Assembly (NCBI RefSeq): GCF_018918125.1
Contig: NZ_JAHLQA010000034.1
Location: forward strand, 1 to 64,000
Direction of reading: 5' to 3'
Source of the DNA: Blautia sp. MSJ-19
GTDB taxonomy: Bacteria > Bacillota > Clostridia > Lachnospirales > Lachnospiraceae
DNA: 64,000 nt
Shown piece after piece: positions 17,245 to 25,224 of this stretch (positions are counted from its first letter, which is position 1; every line of letters starts with the position of its first letter). A program made the translations under genes and the position numbers. The notes beneath the pieces are model-generated. The model was not told the DNA's origin, did not search any database, and saw only the letters and a list, made by a program, of their open reading frames with translations.

Positions 17245-18363
17245 ATGGCAGATACATTTAAAGGTTTTATTACGTCAGATGGAAGAAAGCTAAGAATATC
17301 TCATAATGATCTTGTGGATCTACCAGAAAAAGGAACAGAGATATCCTATAATGATTTGAAAGATTTGCCGGAAGCAGATGCTACATTAACGAAAACAGGA
17401 GCGTTTGCCGATGCAAAGACAGTTGGGGATAAATTCACGAAAAGTGAAGAAAGGATACAGGAATTAAAGAAAGCAATTGATGATGCTGATCAGACAGGCG
17501 CAGAGATTCCGGATAATGTAGTTCTGTTTGAAGAAGTAGAAGATGAAGAGAATCCCATGGATATAGAGAGCTTTGTTAAAGAAAAAATCAAAGAAAATCT
17601 GACACTGGATGCAGATGGAGAATACATTCGTCTGCTGTATGGAGAAGATGAACTTGGAAAAGTTCCTATGGGTAATAGCGGGGTGGAAGTGGTACCGTGC
17701 ACTGGTGTCACGATTAATGAGTCAGATATGAATATTGATATCAGTAGTGCTAAAAGTTACAAATTTACAGCAACGGTAACACCTGCAGACTGCACACAGA
17801 CGCTTCGATGGATATCTTCAGTTCCTACTGTAGCAACAATTTCATCTACTGGCGAGCTTACAGTTGTGGGAGAAGGGGCAACGGTGATAACTGCGAGATG
17901 TGGAAATTATACGGATACTGTCAATATTTCTATTGTGGATTCAAATGTATCAGTAGGTGTTGATAAAAATGGTGGATGGTTTATATCGAGCGGCGCAGCA
18001 CAGCTCGACAGCAATACTATGCGTGCACACACATATTATGGAGACACACCACCAGCACAGTACTATACAGATACGAATTATGATTATGGCGTACCTTTGA
18101 AAAAAGGTGTAACATACGTTGTCAACCTGGAGAACACAGTTTCCGAAGCATTTTATGGAGCACAAATATACGATGCGTCCACAGCATCAAGATTAGTTGA
18201 TGCAGGATGGAAAAATGCAGGAACGAAATATATGTATACTCCAGAAAAAGATGATTTGTATCTTTATGTCAATTTTAAGTATACTGCAGGTGGAACAACG
18301 ATTACTGATAATATTCTGCAACAAATACAAGCAGCTTTTTCTGTAAGTACGGAGGTATCATAA
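17245..18363 (+). CDS. Ig-like (BIG2) domain protein inserted in the head locus
   Basis: The 372-aa protein begins with fibre-type sequence (SYNDLKDLPEADATLTK), a short coiled coil and an acidic region. A BIG2 immunoglobulin-like domain follows at about residues 150-235 (VTPADCTQTLRWISS, PTVATISSTGELTV), then a C-terminal beta domain that may bind carbohydrate. BIG2 domains on phage particles mediate adhesion to cell surfaces or mucus glycans. It lies between portal and minor capsid genes, so a capsid-attached fibre is possible. GAGGAGTAAAG precedes the ATG. Confidence 0.75.
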   Translation: MADTFKGFITSDGRKLRISHNDLVDLPEKGTEISYNDLKDLPEADATLTKTGAFADAKTVGDKFTKSEERIQELKKAIDDADQTGAEIPDNVVLFEEVEDEENPMDIESFVKEKIKENLTLDADGEYIRLLYGEDELGKVPMGNSGVEVVPCTGVTINESDMNIDISSAKSYKFTATVTPADCTQTLRWISSVPTVATISSTGELTVVGEGATVITARCGNYTDTVNISIVDSNVSVGVDKNGGWFISSGAAQLDSNTMRAHTYYGDTPPAQYYTDTNYDYGVPLKKGVTYVVNLENTVSEAFYGAQIYDASTASRLVDAGWKNAGTKYMYTPEKDDLYLYVNFKYTAGGTTITDNILQQIQAAFSVSTEVS

Positions 18364-19317
18364 ATGGGTTACATTCTGACAGACAAAAATGGAAATAGAA
18401 TAGTTTCGCCAGCTAATTATGCTGCTACAGATGAGCAGGTATATGAGCAGCTTGAAAGGTTACTTGAAGAAGGAAAAATATCTGGATCAAATAATTCCAG
18501 AGATACGCTTATCAGAGGGATATCTATTGAATATGGCAGGCTTAATGGCAGCAGTTTTTATTTTGCACGGATTCCGCAGTTTGATTTAGAAGGAAAAAAG
18601 GTTACACCTAAGGTAGCTATCACAAGTGCAGATGGACTGGTTGATGGAGCTAAAATATCAGCATTAGATTATGCAAAGCGTGAAAAGACTGCTTTTTGTG
18701 TGAATGCATCTTTGTTTAATACCAATACATCTAAACCGGAGGGACAGCTTGTTATTAATGGTGTTGATAAGACTGCATATAAGACTGATAGTTCCGGGAA
18801 AAAATATGCATGGATGGATAGCGATATGGGAACAGCGATATCTGATACAGAATGTTATCCTTTGTGTATCGATGCAAATGGAAAACTTTCAACACCGTAT
18901 ACAGATCGAAAGACAGATGCGGCCCAGCCATCTGCATTAATTGAAGCAGGATATAAATATGCTGTAACAGCCTGGGGGACTATTATCGATAACTATAAAA
19001 GTACGACAGCCGATACATGGGATGAAATCGTGCATAAAGATAAAAAAGTAGTGCGACAGGTTATTGGACAATTCCAGAACGGCGATTATTTTGTATGTAG
19101 CTTTGATGGGATAAAGGGGGCAGTTACTGTAAATGAAGCAGGAATGGACTATGATACGATAGCTACTTTTCTCATTTCCAAGGGGGTAAGATTTGCATAT
19201 AGTTTAGATGGTGGCGGATCCTGTGAGACAACTATTGGAGACCGACAGATAAATCCTATTTTTGAAGGCAGTACTGGGAGAAAAGTGGCAACAGTTATTT
19301 ACTTTTCGGCAGATTAA
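18364..19317 (+). CDS. NAGPA-type phosphodiester glycosidase domain protein
   Basis: After ~50 residues of fibre-like sequence, the protein matches the phosphodiester glycosidase fold (PF09992): FCVNASLFN near 120, an NG-containing strand, YSLDGGGSC near 278-286 and a terminal RKVATVIYF. Such domains hydrolyse sugar phosphodiesters such as those in teichoic or capsular polymers. It starts directly after the BIG2 gene, so the two probably form one adhesion and degradation unit on the particle. Confidence 0.78.
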   Translation: MGYILTDKNGNRIVSPANYAATDEQVYEQLERLLEEGKISGSNNSRDTLIRGISIEYGRLNGSSFYFARIPQFDLEGKKVTPKVAITSADGLVDGAKISALDYAKREKTAFCVNASLFNTNTSKPEGQLVINGVDKTAYKTDSSGKKYAWMDSDMGTAISDTECYPLCIDANGKLSTPYTDRKTDAAQPSALIEAGYKYAVTAWGTIIDNYKSTTADTWDEIVHKDKKVVRQVIGQFQNGDYFVCSFDGIKGAVTVNEAGMDYDTIATFLISKGVRFAYSLDGGGSCETTIGDRQINPIFEGSTGRKVATVIYFSAD

Positions 19318-19330
19318 AGGTGCGGGGATT

Positions 19331-19762
19331 ATGAAAATTAATAGCCATGTCGGCAGCGTACATATAAAACTTGATACCAAACGGATTGATGGCAATCTTA
19401 AAAAAGCCCAGAAAAAACTGAATATGCAGATTGTAGCAGATTGCAAGCCTTATGTACCATTCCGACAGGGGGCATTGAGGAGTAGCGTCCGGTTCCCGCA
19501 GGGCATAGATGGCGGTGAAATCCAGTACAACACACCGTATGCACACTATCTCTATGTTGGAAAGGTGTATGGGCCCAATATCCCCATTAAGGATGCACAA
19601 GGTAATATTATCGGTTGGCAATCACCACCGAAGAAATCACCGACTGGTAGAGATTTACAATATCATACTCCGGGAACAACAAGCAAGTGGTTCGAGGAGG
19701 CAAAACGGCATAATTTACCGGATTGGACAAGACTGGTGAAGAGAACGGTAGGTGAAAAATAG
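19331..19762 (+). CDS. Minor capsid / HK97 gp10-like protein
   Basis: The 143-aa protein shows CKPYVPFRQGALRSSVRF and YNTPYAHYLYVGK, then a C-terminal PGTTSKWFEEA. These features match phage minor capsid proteins of the gp10/Minor_capsid_2 type involved in head completion. The ATG at 19331 after TAAAGGTGCGGGG is used. In most phages this gene lies after major capsid; here it precedes it. Confidence 0.75.
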   Translation: MKINSHVGSVHIKLDTKRIDGNLKKAQKKLNMQIVADCKPYVPFRQGALRSSVRFPQGIDGGEIQYNTPYAHYLYVGKVYGPNIPIKDAQGNIIGWQSPPKKSPTGRDLQYHTPGTTSKWFEEAKRHNLPDWTRLVKRTVGEK

Positions 19763-21000
19763 TGCTATATCCAGAGTATTTTTTGGGAAAAGAACAAAGG
19801 ATCCTTTCTCTCTATCAGGAATTAGAGGACTTCATCCTGACTGATATTTCTCGGCGACTTCTACAGGCAGGCAGCATGACTGCAACAGCTGATCGGCTTA
19901 TCTGGAGACTTACACAGATGGGCGAAAGCCGGGCGGCGATCGAGCAGAAATTACAGAGTCTTACCAAGCTGTCACAGCAGGAGTTGAGAAAGGTCTTGCA
20001 GAACACTGTACTGACTTCCTGGGACAATGACAAGGACATCCTGCTTGGCATCAATGAGAATATCAGCCCGCCACTGGAAAATCCAGAAGTTATTGCGGTG
20101 ATGGATGTGGAATTCAAGAAAACGCTTGGTGAATTATCGAACCTGACAAGGACAACTTTGAATCAGTCCCAGAAAGACCTTATTAATCTGCTTGACGAGG
20201 TGGATATGCGGATTGTATCTGGAGTGCAGCCTTACACCGCCGCTGTAAGTGATGTTCTGGACAATTATGCCGGTAAGGGACTTATGATAGATTATCCAAC
20301 AGGAACAAGGCGAACACTGGAAGCGGCTGTAAGGTGTTGTGTAGTGACATCTATGAACCAGACATCGGCACAGGTGACAAATCAGTACATTGCGCAGGCT
20401 CAGACCAATTATGTCCTTATATCGGCACATCTGGGTGCGAGAACCGGGAAAGATGAACACTCCAATCATGCAGGATGGCAAGGGAAAGCGTACCGCCTGA
20501 GAGGATCAGAGCCGGGTTATCCAAATTTGGCAGAACATACGGGCTATGATATTGACCCGACAACGGGACAGGGAACTGTTCTGGATCCAATGGGATTGCA
20601 TGGCTATAATTGTCGTCACAGTCACCAGCCATGGGCGAAAGGGCTACGGAATCCGTGGGAGAGTGAACACAAGGTTGATTCTGAGGAGAACAAGAAAGTG
20701 TACGAGAACACCCAGAAGCAGAGAGCGATGGAGCGAGCTATCAGGAAGACCAAGCGGCGTCTGATCGAGAAGCAGCAGATTTTGAGTTCTGACAATATCC
20801 CCGATGAGGTCAAGAAAGATATCCAGGAAAAATATGACCGTTTGGCGTATCGACTGACTGAACAGAACGGGGCTTATAATTCTTTCTGCAAGGATAACAA
20901 CCTCACTGCACAGTATGATCGCAACAAAGTAGCAGATTTCGGCTACAGCCAGCAGTCAAAAACAAATGCCGGAGCAAAACGGTATATGAAAGGACATTAA
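19762..21000 (+). CDS. Phage minor capsid protein 2 (MuF-like)
   Basis: The 412-aa protein matches Phage_min_cap2 (PF06152). The C-terminal third has HLGARTGKDEHSNHAGWQGK and DPMGLHGYNCRHSHQPWAKG, the Cys/His-rich signature of the MuF-type core. It is thought to sit inside the head near the portal and to be ejected with or guide DNA. The GTG at 19762 shares a base with the upstream stop. The end carries a charged helical extension. Confidence 0.88.
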   Translation: MLYPEYFLGKEQRILSLYQELEDFILTDISRRLLQAGSMTATADRLIWRLTQMGESRAAIEQKLQSLTKLSQQELRKVLQNTVLTSWDNDKDILLGINENISPPLENPEVIAVMDVEFKKTLGELSNLTRTTLNQSQKDLINLLDEVDMRIVSGVQPYTAAVSDVLDNYAGKGLMIDYPTGTRRTLEAAVRCCVVTSMNQTSAQVTNQYIAQAQTNYVLISAHLGARTGKDEHSNHAGWQGKAYRLRGSEPGYPNLAEHTGYDIDPTTGQGTVLDPMGLHGYNCRHSHQPWAKGLRNPWESEHKVDSEENKKVYENTQKQRAMERAIRKTKRRLIEKQQILSSDNIPDEVKKDIQEKYDRLAYRLTEQNGAYNSFCKDNNLTAQYDRNKVADFGYSQQSKTNAGAKRYMKGH

Positions 21001-21003
21001 CCA

Positions 21004-21309
21004 ATGAATGCAGCAGAATTTATTCAATTTTTTCTTACTATCTGTGGCGGTATCTCCATTGTAGGCGGTGCGGCGGCAGTGATCGTGAAGTGGATCGCCC
21101 CGGCGTTCCGCTTGAACCGAAGAGTGGAAGTGCTGGAAGACCATGATCGCCGCGATTTTGAAACGCTCAAGCGGATTGCCGACCGGGATTCCCTGATTCT
21201 TGAGGTCTTGTCAACTATGCTGGACAGCCAGATCTCCGGGAATAATGTCGAGGAATTAAAAAAAATGAAGCAAAAGCTAACGGAGTATCTGACGGCGAAT
21301 CAGCGTTGA
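21004..21309 (+). CDS. Small membrane protein with coiled coil
   Basis: The N-terminal helix FFLTICGGISIVGGAAAVIV (about residues 9-28) is a clear membrane segment, followed by a charged helical tail with LEDHDRRDFETLKRIADRD. The 101-aa size resembles XhlA/BhlA-like lysis accessory proteins, although those have the membrane part elsewhere. It is the last gene before the noncoding tRNA region. A second holin-like or structural role is possible. Confidence 0.65.
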   Translation: MNAAEFIQFFLTICGGISIVGGAAAVIVKWIAPAFRLNRRVEVLEDHDRRDFETLKRIADRDSLILEVLSTMLDSQISGNNVEELKKMKQKLTEYLTANQR

Positions 21310-21318
21310 GATAGGGCA

Positions 21319-21356
21319 AACATGTCACCTCGCTTTTGGCTGCATTCTGATAGAAT
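21319..21356 (+). promoter_or_regulatory. Candidate phage late promoter B
   Basis: AACATGTCACCTC (21319-21331) is followed 19 bp later by TAGAAT (21351-21356), with TG one base before it. Both halves match late promoter A at 13611-13649. It would drive the tRNA, scaffold and capsid transcript. Confidence 0.5.
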
Positions 21357-21684
21357 AAAGTTGTACAGCAGGTGAGGTGTAACCCGCAAGGGTTGTCGAT
21401 AGTCATTTTATCTCCTCCTTTTCTGGTACGTGTCCTTAATAGAAACAGATATAGTGCAAATCCGGAGGTTGAAAAGCGGGTGCAATTTCCGACACGTATC
21501 ATCGCCGTTCACACGCAGGCGGCGAGATCTCCTTGATTTTATAGGTTTGTGAAAAGTGAATAGTGTAATCCAACCCAGTGCAGAGGTGAGCTGACCGTTA
21601 CAGGCGGCATTGACGTTAGTCTGAAACGACACGTGGCAGGCATGACACGTAAAATACCTTGCTAACCCGGATATCCGGGTTAAT
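21357..21684. other. Noncoding, structured leader before the tRNA genes
   Basis: No convincing gene is seen. The region has an AACCC-GCAA-GGGTT hairpin (21381-21394) and an anti-Shine-Dalgarno-like CTCCTCCTTTTCT. ACGTGTC (21428-21434) pairs with GACACGT at 21491-21497, which recurs at 21628 and 21644. A perfect 18-bp palindrome AACCCGGATATCCGGGTT lies at 21664-21681, just before the first tRNA. GCAGGCGG words recur. It may be a structured 5' transcript or processing region. A minus-strand 63-codon frame (21215-21406) has an excellent ribosome site but no recognisable product. Confidence 0.45.
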
Positions 21685-21756
21685 GGCAGGATAGAGAAAT
21701 GGAATCTCGCAAGGTTCATGCCCTTGAGACTGGCGGTTCGAATCCGTCTCCTGCAA
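21685..21756 (+). tRNA. tRNA with CAT anticodon (Met or Ile2)
   Basis: A full cloverleaf can be drawn: acceptor GGCAGGA with TCCTGCA, D-stem GAGA/TCTC around AATGGAA, anticodon stem CAAGG/CCTTG with loop TTCATGC, and T-arm GGCGG-TTCGAAT-CCGTC. The 1:72 pair is G:A (mismatched) and the discriminator is A. The anticodon stem lacks the three GC pairs of initiator tRNA, so it is an elongator Met or lysidine-modified Ile tRNA carried by the phage. The 175 bp to the next tRNA contain no further cloverleaf. Confidence 0.85.
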
Positions 21757-21931
21757 TTACCCGCTTAGAACTACGCTGTCTGCTTGCAGGCGGTCTATAG
21801 TTTGGGTGGATTGCCCTCCCATGGGGAAAGGTTATTGCTTATCCTGATGGCTGCTGTGTGGTCCGAAAAGCAACGTTTACGACGAGTGAAAGACCGGCTT
21901 ACCTTGCACGATATCAAGGGAAAAACCATCT

Positions 21932-22004
21932 TGGAATATAGCTCAGTTGGTAGAGCATCTGACTGTTAATCAGAGTGTCACAGGTTCGATTCCTGTTATT
22001 CCAG
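21932..22004 (+). tRNA. tRNA-Asn (GTT)
   Basis: The cloverleaf is near perfect: acceptor TGGAATA/TATTCCA, D-stem GCTC/GAGC, anticodon stem TCTGA/TCAGA with loop CTGTTAA (anticodon GTT), T-arm ACAGG-TTCGATT-CCTGT, and G73. U1:A72 and G73 are typical of tRNA-Asn. CCA is not encoded. It lies inside the late region and probably supplements the host pool during particle synthesis. Confidence 0.93.
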
Positions 22005-22011
22005 CTACCTT

Positions 22012-22055
22012 GCCAGTGGTTTAACTGGCTTAATCCATTACCGCTGACGGGCGGT
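22012..22055 (+). promoter_or_regulatory. Tandem-hairpin leader before the scaffold gene
   Basis: Two short hairpins, GCCAG/CTGGC (22012-22029) and ACCGC/GCGGT (22040-22055), precede the GGAGG of the scaffold gene. Similar two-hairpin leaders precede the major capsid and tail tube genes, with a shared GCTGAC/GCTAAC word. Confidence 0.4.
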
Positions 22056-22080
22056 TAATAATCACGTTTAGGAGGATAGT

Positions 22081-22749
22081 ATGCAGAATTACGAACAGAT
22101 TTTACAGGAACTCGGCATTGAGGTTCCAGAGGACAAGAAAAGTAATCTGAAAAAGAAGATGGATGAAAATTATCGTACAAAATCAGATTACGACAAAGTT
22201 GTCCAGAAAAGAGACGAATATAAGACCTCTCTTGATGATGTCCAGACTAAACTGGATGGATTCAAAGACGTTGATGTGAATGATCTGAAAACTCAGATTA
22301 CAACACTTACCACGCAGCTTAATGACGAGAAAGCAGCGCGTGCGGCTGATGCCCGGAAAGTTGAACTTGAGAAAACAGTGAATGAATTCTTTGCGTCTAC
22401 GGATGACAAGGGAGAAAAACTGTATGAGTTCCTTAATGACATCACTGAGAATCATTACCGAGAAGAACTGACAAAAGCATTGGATTCTGATTCTGCAAAA
22501 GGAAAATCCATTGCGGATATTTTCAAAGGCATGATTGTTGACAAAGACGGAAAAACAAAAGCAGGAATTTTTGTCGACAAGCAGCAGACACAGGCACAGC
22601 AGAATGCAGCCAGATTTACAACTTCTATTCAGAAAGGCAGTGGAACCGGCGGCACAATGACAAAAGAAGACTTCAAGAAGATGAACCTGGACGAACGTCT
22701 GAAACTCAAGCAGTCAGATCCGGATCTCTTCGCAGCACTTAGTAAATAA
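22081..22749 (+). CDS. Capsid scaffold protein (Phage_GP20 family)
   Basis: The 222-aa protein is acidic, lysine/aspartate-rich and predicted coiled coil in residues 35-110, with C-terminal TMTKEDFKKMNLDERLKLK, the GP20 (PF06810) pattern. It would template capsid assembly and then leave. It lies directly upstream of major capsid, as expected. TTTAGGAGGATAGT precedes the ATG. Confidence 0.88.
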   Translation: MQNYEQILQELGIEVPEDKKSNLKKKMDENYRTKSDYDKVVQKRDEYKTSLDDVQTKLDGFKDVDVNDLKTQITTLTTQLNDEKAARAADARKVELEKTVNEFFASTDDKGEKLYEFLNDITENHYREELTKALDSDSAKGKSIADIFKGMIVDKDGKTKAGIFVDKQQTQAQQNAARFTTSIQKGSGTGGTMTKEDFKKMNLDERLKLKQSDPDLFAALSK

Positions 22750-22759
22750 TCAGTAACCG

Positions 22760-22848
22760 GCTATGCATTTGGAACATAGCTGCTGACCTGAACCCAACAA
22801 TTACAGGTAGATGGGATTTTTCTATTTCAATTCTGAAAATAGTCCCAT
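22760..22848 (+). promoter_or_regulatory. Hairpin leader before the major capsid gene
   Basis: Three hairpins fill the gap: GCTATG/CATAGC (22760-22780), ACCTG/CAGGT (22786-22808) and a longer ATGGGA...TCCCAT stem (22811-22848) with an inner CTATTTC/GAAAATAG. None has a T-run, so mRNA stability or translation control is more likely than termination. Confidence 0.45.
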
Positions 22849-22869
22849 TCTACGGAAAGGACTATATCT

Positions 22870-23892
22870 ATGGCAAGAACTGGAACATTTGGCGGCTTTT
22901 CCTTTGATCCGGAAGTATTCTCCGGTTACATGGCAGAGCAGTCAACATGGAACGATGCAATTATCAATTCTGGCATTCTCGTAGAAGATTCCACAATTAT
23001 GGATCTGATCGGAACAAAAGGCAATGTTGCGACACTTCCTTTCTACGTTCCGATTGATGAAAACGATGATCCGGCACTCAACAACGATGGTGAAACCAAC
23101 AATACACCGTCTGAGATCAGCGGAAAGAAACAGACAGCTATGCTCATTCAGAGAATGAAAGCATGGAAAGCGCAGGACTTCACGAAGGAGCTCACCGGAG
23201 CAGATCCGATGACCCACGTTGCAAACTCTGTGGCAGGGTATTACAGACAGGTACGTGTTCGTGATCTTATGGCAATTGTCGATGCGGTACTGTCACTCAA
23301 AGGCATGGAAAATCATATCACTGATCTGTCCGAAGAGACCGGAACAGGGGCCGTGACCGATGCGAACAAGGTGGACGAAACCACACTAATCTTCGCGCAG
23401 CAGAAAGCACTTGGAGATTCCGCGGAGAAGATGGGGCTTCTATTCCTGCACAGCTATATGTATGCGAAATACAAAGCACTGGGTCTGGTAGACTACAACA
23501 AGTACACAGTGACCAACGCGCTTGCGGGAGACGTGAATCTTCCATCTATCGGAGGCTTTATTCCGGTTGTATCAGATAGATTTACCGTGGATACAAGCAA
23601 ACAGAACGCAGTGTACAAGACGTACATGATCGGTGCAGGATCCATTCTGACTTGTCCGAAAACTAACTATGAAGATCCGTACTATGCAGATTACGATCCA
23701 GAGACAAAAGCCGGTATCAGAAAACTGTACACCAAGCAGGGCTATGTGCTCCATCCGAACGGATTTTCCATTGATGCAAACAAGATCACGAAAGAATCTC
23801 CGACCAATGCAGAACTTGGAAACAAGGCAAACTGGTCGCTGGCATACAAAGAGAAGAATATCCGTATGGGTATGATTAAATCCAACGGTTAA
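22870..23892 (+). CDS. Major capsid protein
   Basis: The 340-aa protein follows the scaffold gene and has the typical capsid start FGGFSFDPEVFSGYMAEQS, a helical spine region (KAWKAQDFTKELTGADPM) and beta-rich domains ending IRMGMIKSNG. An HK97-type fold is expected for this coat family. GGAAAGGACTATATCT precedes the ATG. Codon use is strongly biased, as expected for the most abundant virion protein. Confidence 0.9.
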   Translation: MARTGTFGGFSFDPEVFSGYMAEQSTWNDAIINSGILVEDSTIMDLIGTKGNVATLPFYVPIDENDDPALNNDGETNNTPSEISGKKQTAMLIQRMKAWKAQDFTKELTGADPMTHVANSVAGYYRQVRVRDLMAIVDAVLSLKGMENHITDLSEETGTGAVTDANKVDETTLIFAQQKALGDSAEKMGLLFLHSYMYAKYKALGLVDYNKYTVTNALAGDVNLPSIGGFIPVVSDRFTVDTSKQNAVYKTYMIGAGSILTCPKTNYEDPYYADYDPETKAGIRKLYTKQGYVLHPNGFSIDANKITKESPTNAELGNKANWSLAYKEKNIRMGMIKSNG

Positions 23893-23910
23893 TGAAAGGA
23901 GCTATCTGGC

Positions 23911-24606
23911 ATGGCTTATGCAGATTATGATTTTTACACAACTTCATACTTCGGCAATGTCGTGCCAGAAACCGACTTTCCACGAATGGCAGAGAGAGCC
24001 AGTGATTTCGTGGACAATATGACTTTTGACAGATTGATGGATGGTATGCCGAACAATGAACGTTACCAAAAACGTATCAAAAGAGCAGTCTGTTCGTTGA
24101 CTGATCTGATGTATCAGTTGGAGCTTGCTGAAAAGAATGCTATTTCCGTATCTGTTTTTAGCAGTAAATCAGAGACAACAGGTGCAGAAGAGGTCGAGAA
24201 ATGCACAGCTTTGCTGGATAAAGAGGGTTTTCTGTATTTAGACTGTGATGGAAAAGCTTTGTTGGATGAAGAAGGGTATGTGCATTTGGTAGGAACAGGC
24301 AGTACGTTTTCGTTGGATGAAGAAGAATACATACAACTTAATGAAAAAAAAGTGAGCGATCAAACCCAAATAGTATATCATTCATCTGATGAAATAGTTC
24401 TAAGCAGATCTTCGGGGAGTGAATCTATATCCTATGCAAATCCACAGCAAAAAGCAGCGAGCGCAAAAGAGTGGAGTGCAGTATATGCCGCCGCTGGAGA
24501 CGCAAAGAAAACTAACGACTTACTTCTCAAGACAGCTTTACCGCTTTTGATGGGAGTAAGGACGGATGAAGGGATACCGATTTTATATGCAGGATTTCAA
24601 GGTTAA
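23911..24606 (+). CDS. Head-tail connector with tandem-repeat insertion
   Basis: The N-terminus (YADYDFYTTSYFGNVVPETD, FPRMAERASDF) and the C-terminal helices match gp6-like head-tail connector proteins, which are usually ~110-150 aa. Here 231 aa results from an insertion at about residues 85-165 with three ~16-aa units (ALLDKEGFLYLD, ALLDEEGYVHLV, TFSLDEEEYIQLN). This part is more AT-rich than its surroundings. The units resemble LLD...PIL repeats in the large tail protein, so they may form an exposed decoration on the neck. Confidence 0.8.
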   Translation: MAYADYDFYTTSYFGNVVPETDFPRMAERASDFVDNMTFDRLMDGMPNNERYQKRIKRAVCSLTDLMYQLELAEKNAISVSVFSSKSETTGAEEVEKCTALLDKEGFLYLDCDGKALLDEEGYVHLVGTGSTFSLDEEEYIQLNEKKVSDQTQIVYHSSDEIVLSRSSGSESISYANPQQKAASAKEWSAVYAAAGDAKKTNDLLLKTALPLLMGVRTDEGIPILYAGFQG

Positions 24607-24940
24607 TATCTTAGGCTCTGAATGGAACGTGAAGTTCGGAAGTGAGGAAGAATATCCGAACTTGGCAGAAATGGACGGTTATTCAGATTTCTCAACACGG
24701 GAAATTGTGGTCGATGATATGGAAGCGTCGCAGGGGCAGATCGGAGCGAAAGCAGACCTTGGACACTACCAGAAGCAGGTTGTCCGGCATGAGATCATCC
24801 ATGCATTTCTGCTTGAATCCGGTCTCGATTCCAATTCGAACAATGCCGAAAGTTGGGCTACGAATGAAGAAATGGTTGACTGGTTCGCTATTCAGTTACC
24901 GAAAATTTTTAAAGTGTTCAATGAACTTGAATTAATGTGA
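24566..24940 (+). CDS. Small phage metallopeptidase (HEIIH)
   Basis: The 124-aa protein has RHEIIHAFLLESGL near residues 75-88, a zincin HExxH motif, with a downstream Glu that may be the third ligand. Such small predicted metallopeptidases recur in head modules of Clostridia phages and may process structural proteins or host targets. The ATG at 24566 after AGTAAGGACGG overlaps the connector gene by 41 bases; the ATG at 24587 is an alternative. Confidence 0.78.
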   Translation: MKGYRFYMQDFKVNILGSEWNVKFGSEEEYPNLAEMDGYSDFSTREIVVDDMEASQGQIGAKADLGHYQKQVVRHEIIHAFLLESGLDSNSNNAESWATNEEMVDWFAIQLPKIFKVFNELELM

Positions 24941-24950
24941 GGTGAAAATA

Positions 24951-25220
24951 ATGGACATTTCAACACTTGGTTCATGTGTGGCAATCGTTATGATCTGCTA
25001 CATTGTAGGAATGGGCTGTAAGGCATCAAACAAAATTTCCGATGAATGGATTCCGGTAATCATGGCAGTAATCGGTGGTGTTCTCGGTGCTGTCGGAATG
25101 GGAGTTATCCCAGATTTTCCGGCAACGGATTACATCACGGCAGTTGCAGTCGGTATGTTTAATGGATTGTCGGCGACCGGAGTGAATCAGCTTATTAAGC
25201 AGAATATTATGAAAGAGTGA
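24951..25220 (+). CDS. Phage holin (Phage_holin_5_2-like)
   Basis: The 89-aa protein has three hydrophobic segments (CVAIVMICYIVGMGC, VIMAVIGGVLGAVGMGVI, ITAVAVGMFNGLSATG) and a short charged end, as in small holins of the 5_2 group. It would form membrane lesions that let the endolysin reach the wall. It lies in the head module, over 12 kb from the endolysin gene. The ATG at 24951 follows AGGTGAAAATA. Confidence 0.78.
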   Translation: MDISTLGSCVAIVMICYIVGMGCKASNKISDEWIPVIMAVIGGVLGAVGMGVIPDFPATDYITAVAVGMFNGLSATGVNQLIKQNIMKE

Positions 25221-25224
25221 ATTC

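Noticed and set aside
21215..21406. Minus-strand 63-codon gene
   Set aside because: The ribosome site is excellent, but the frame overlaps a late promoter and the end of a gene, and the product resembles nothing known; kept only as part of a finding.
21757..21931. Third tRNA between the two tRNA genes
   Set aside because: No combination of acceptor, anticodon loop with T33 and T-loop motif could be fitted.
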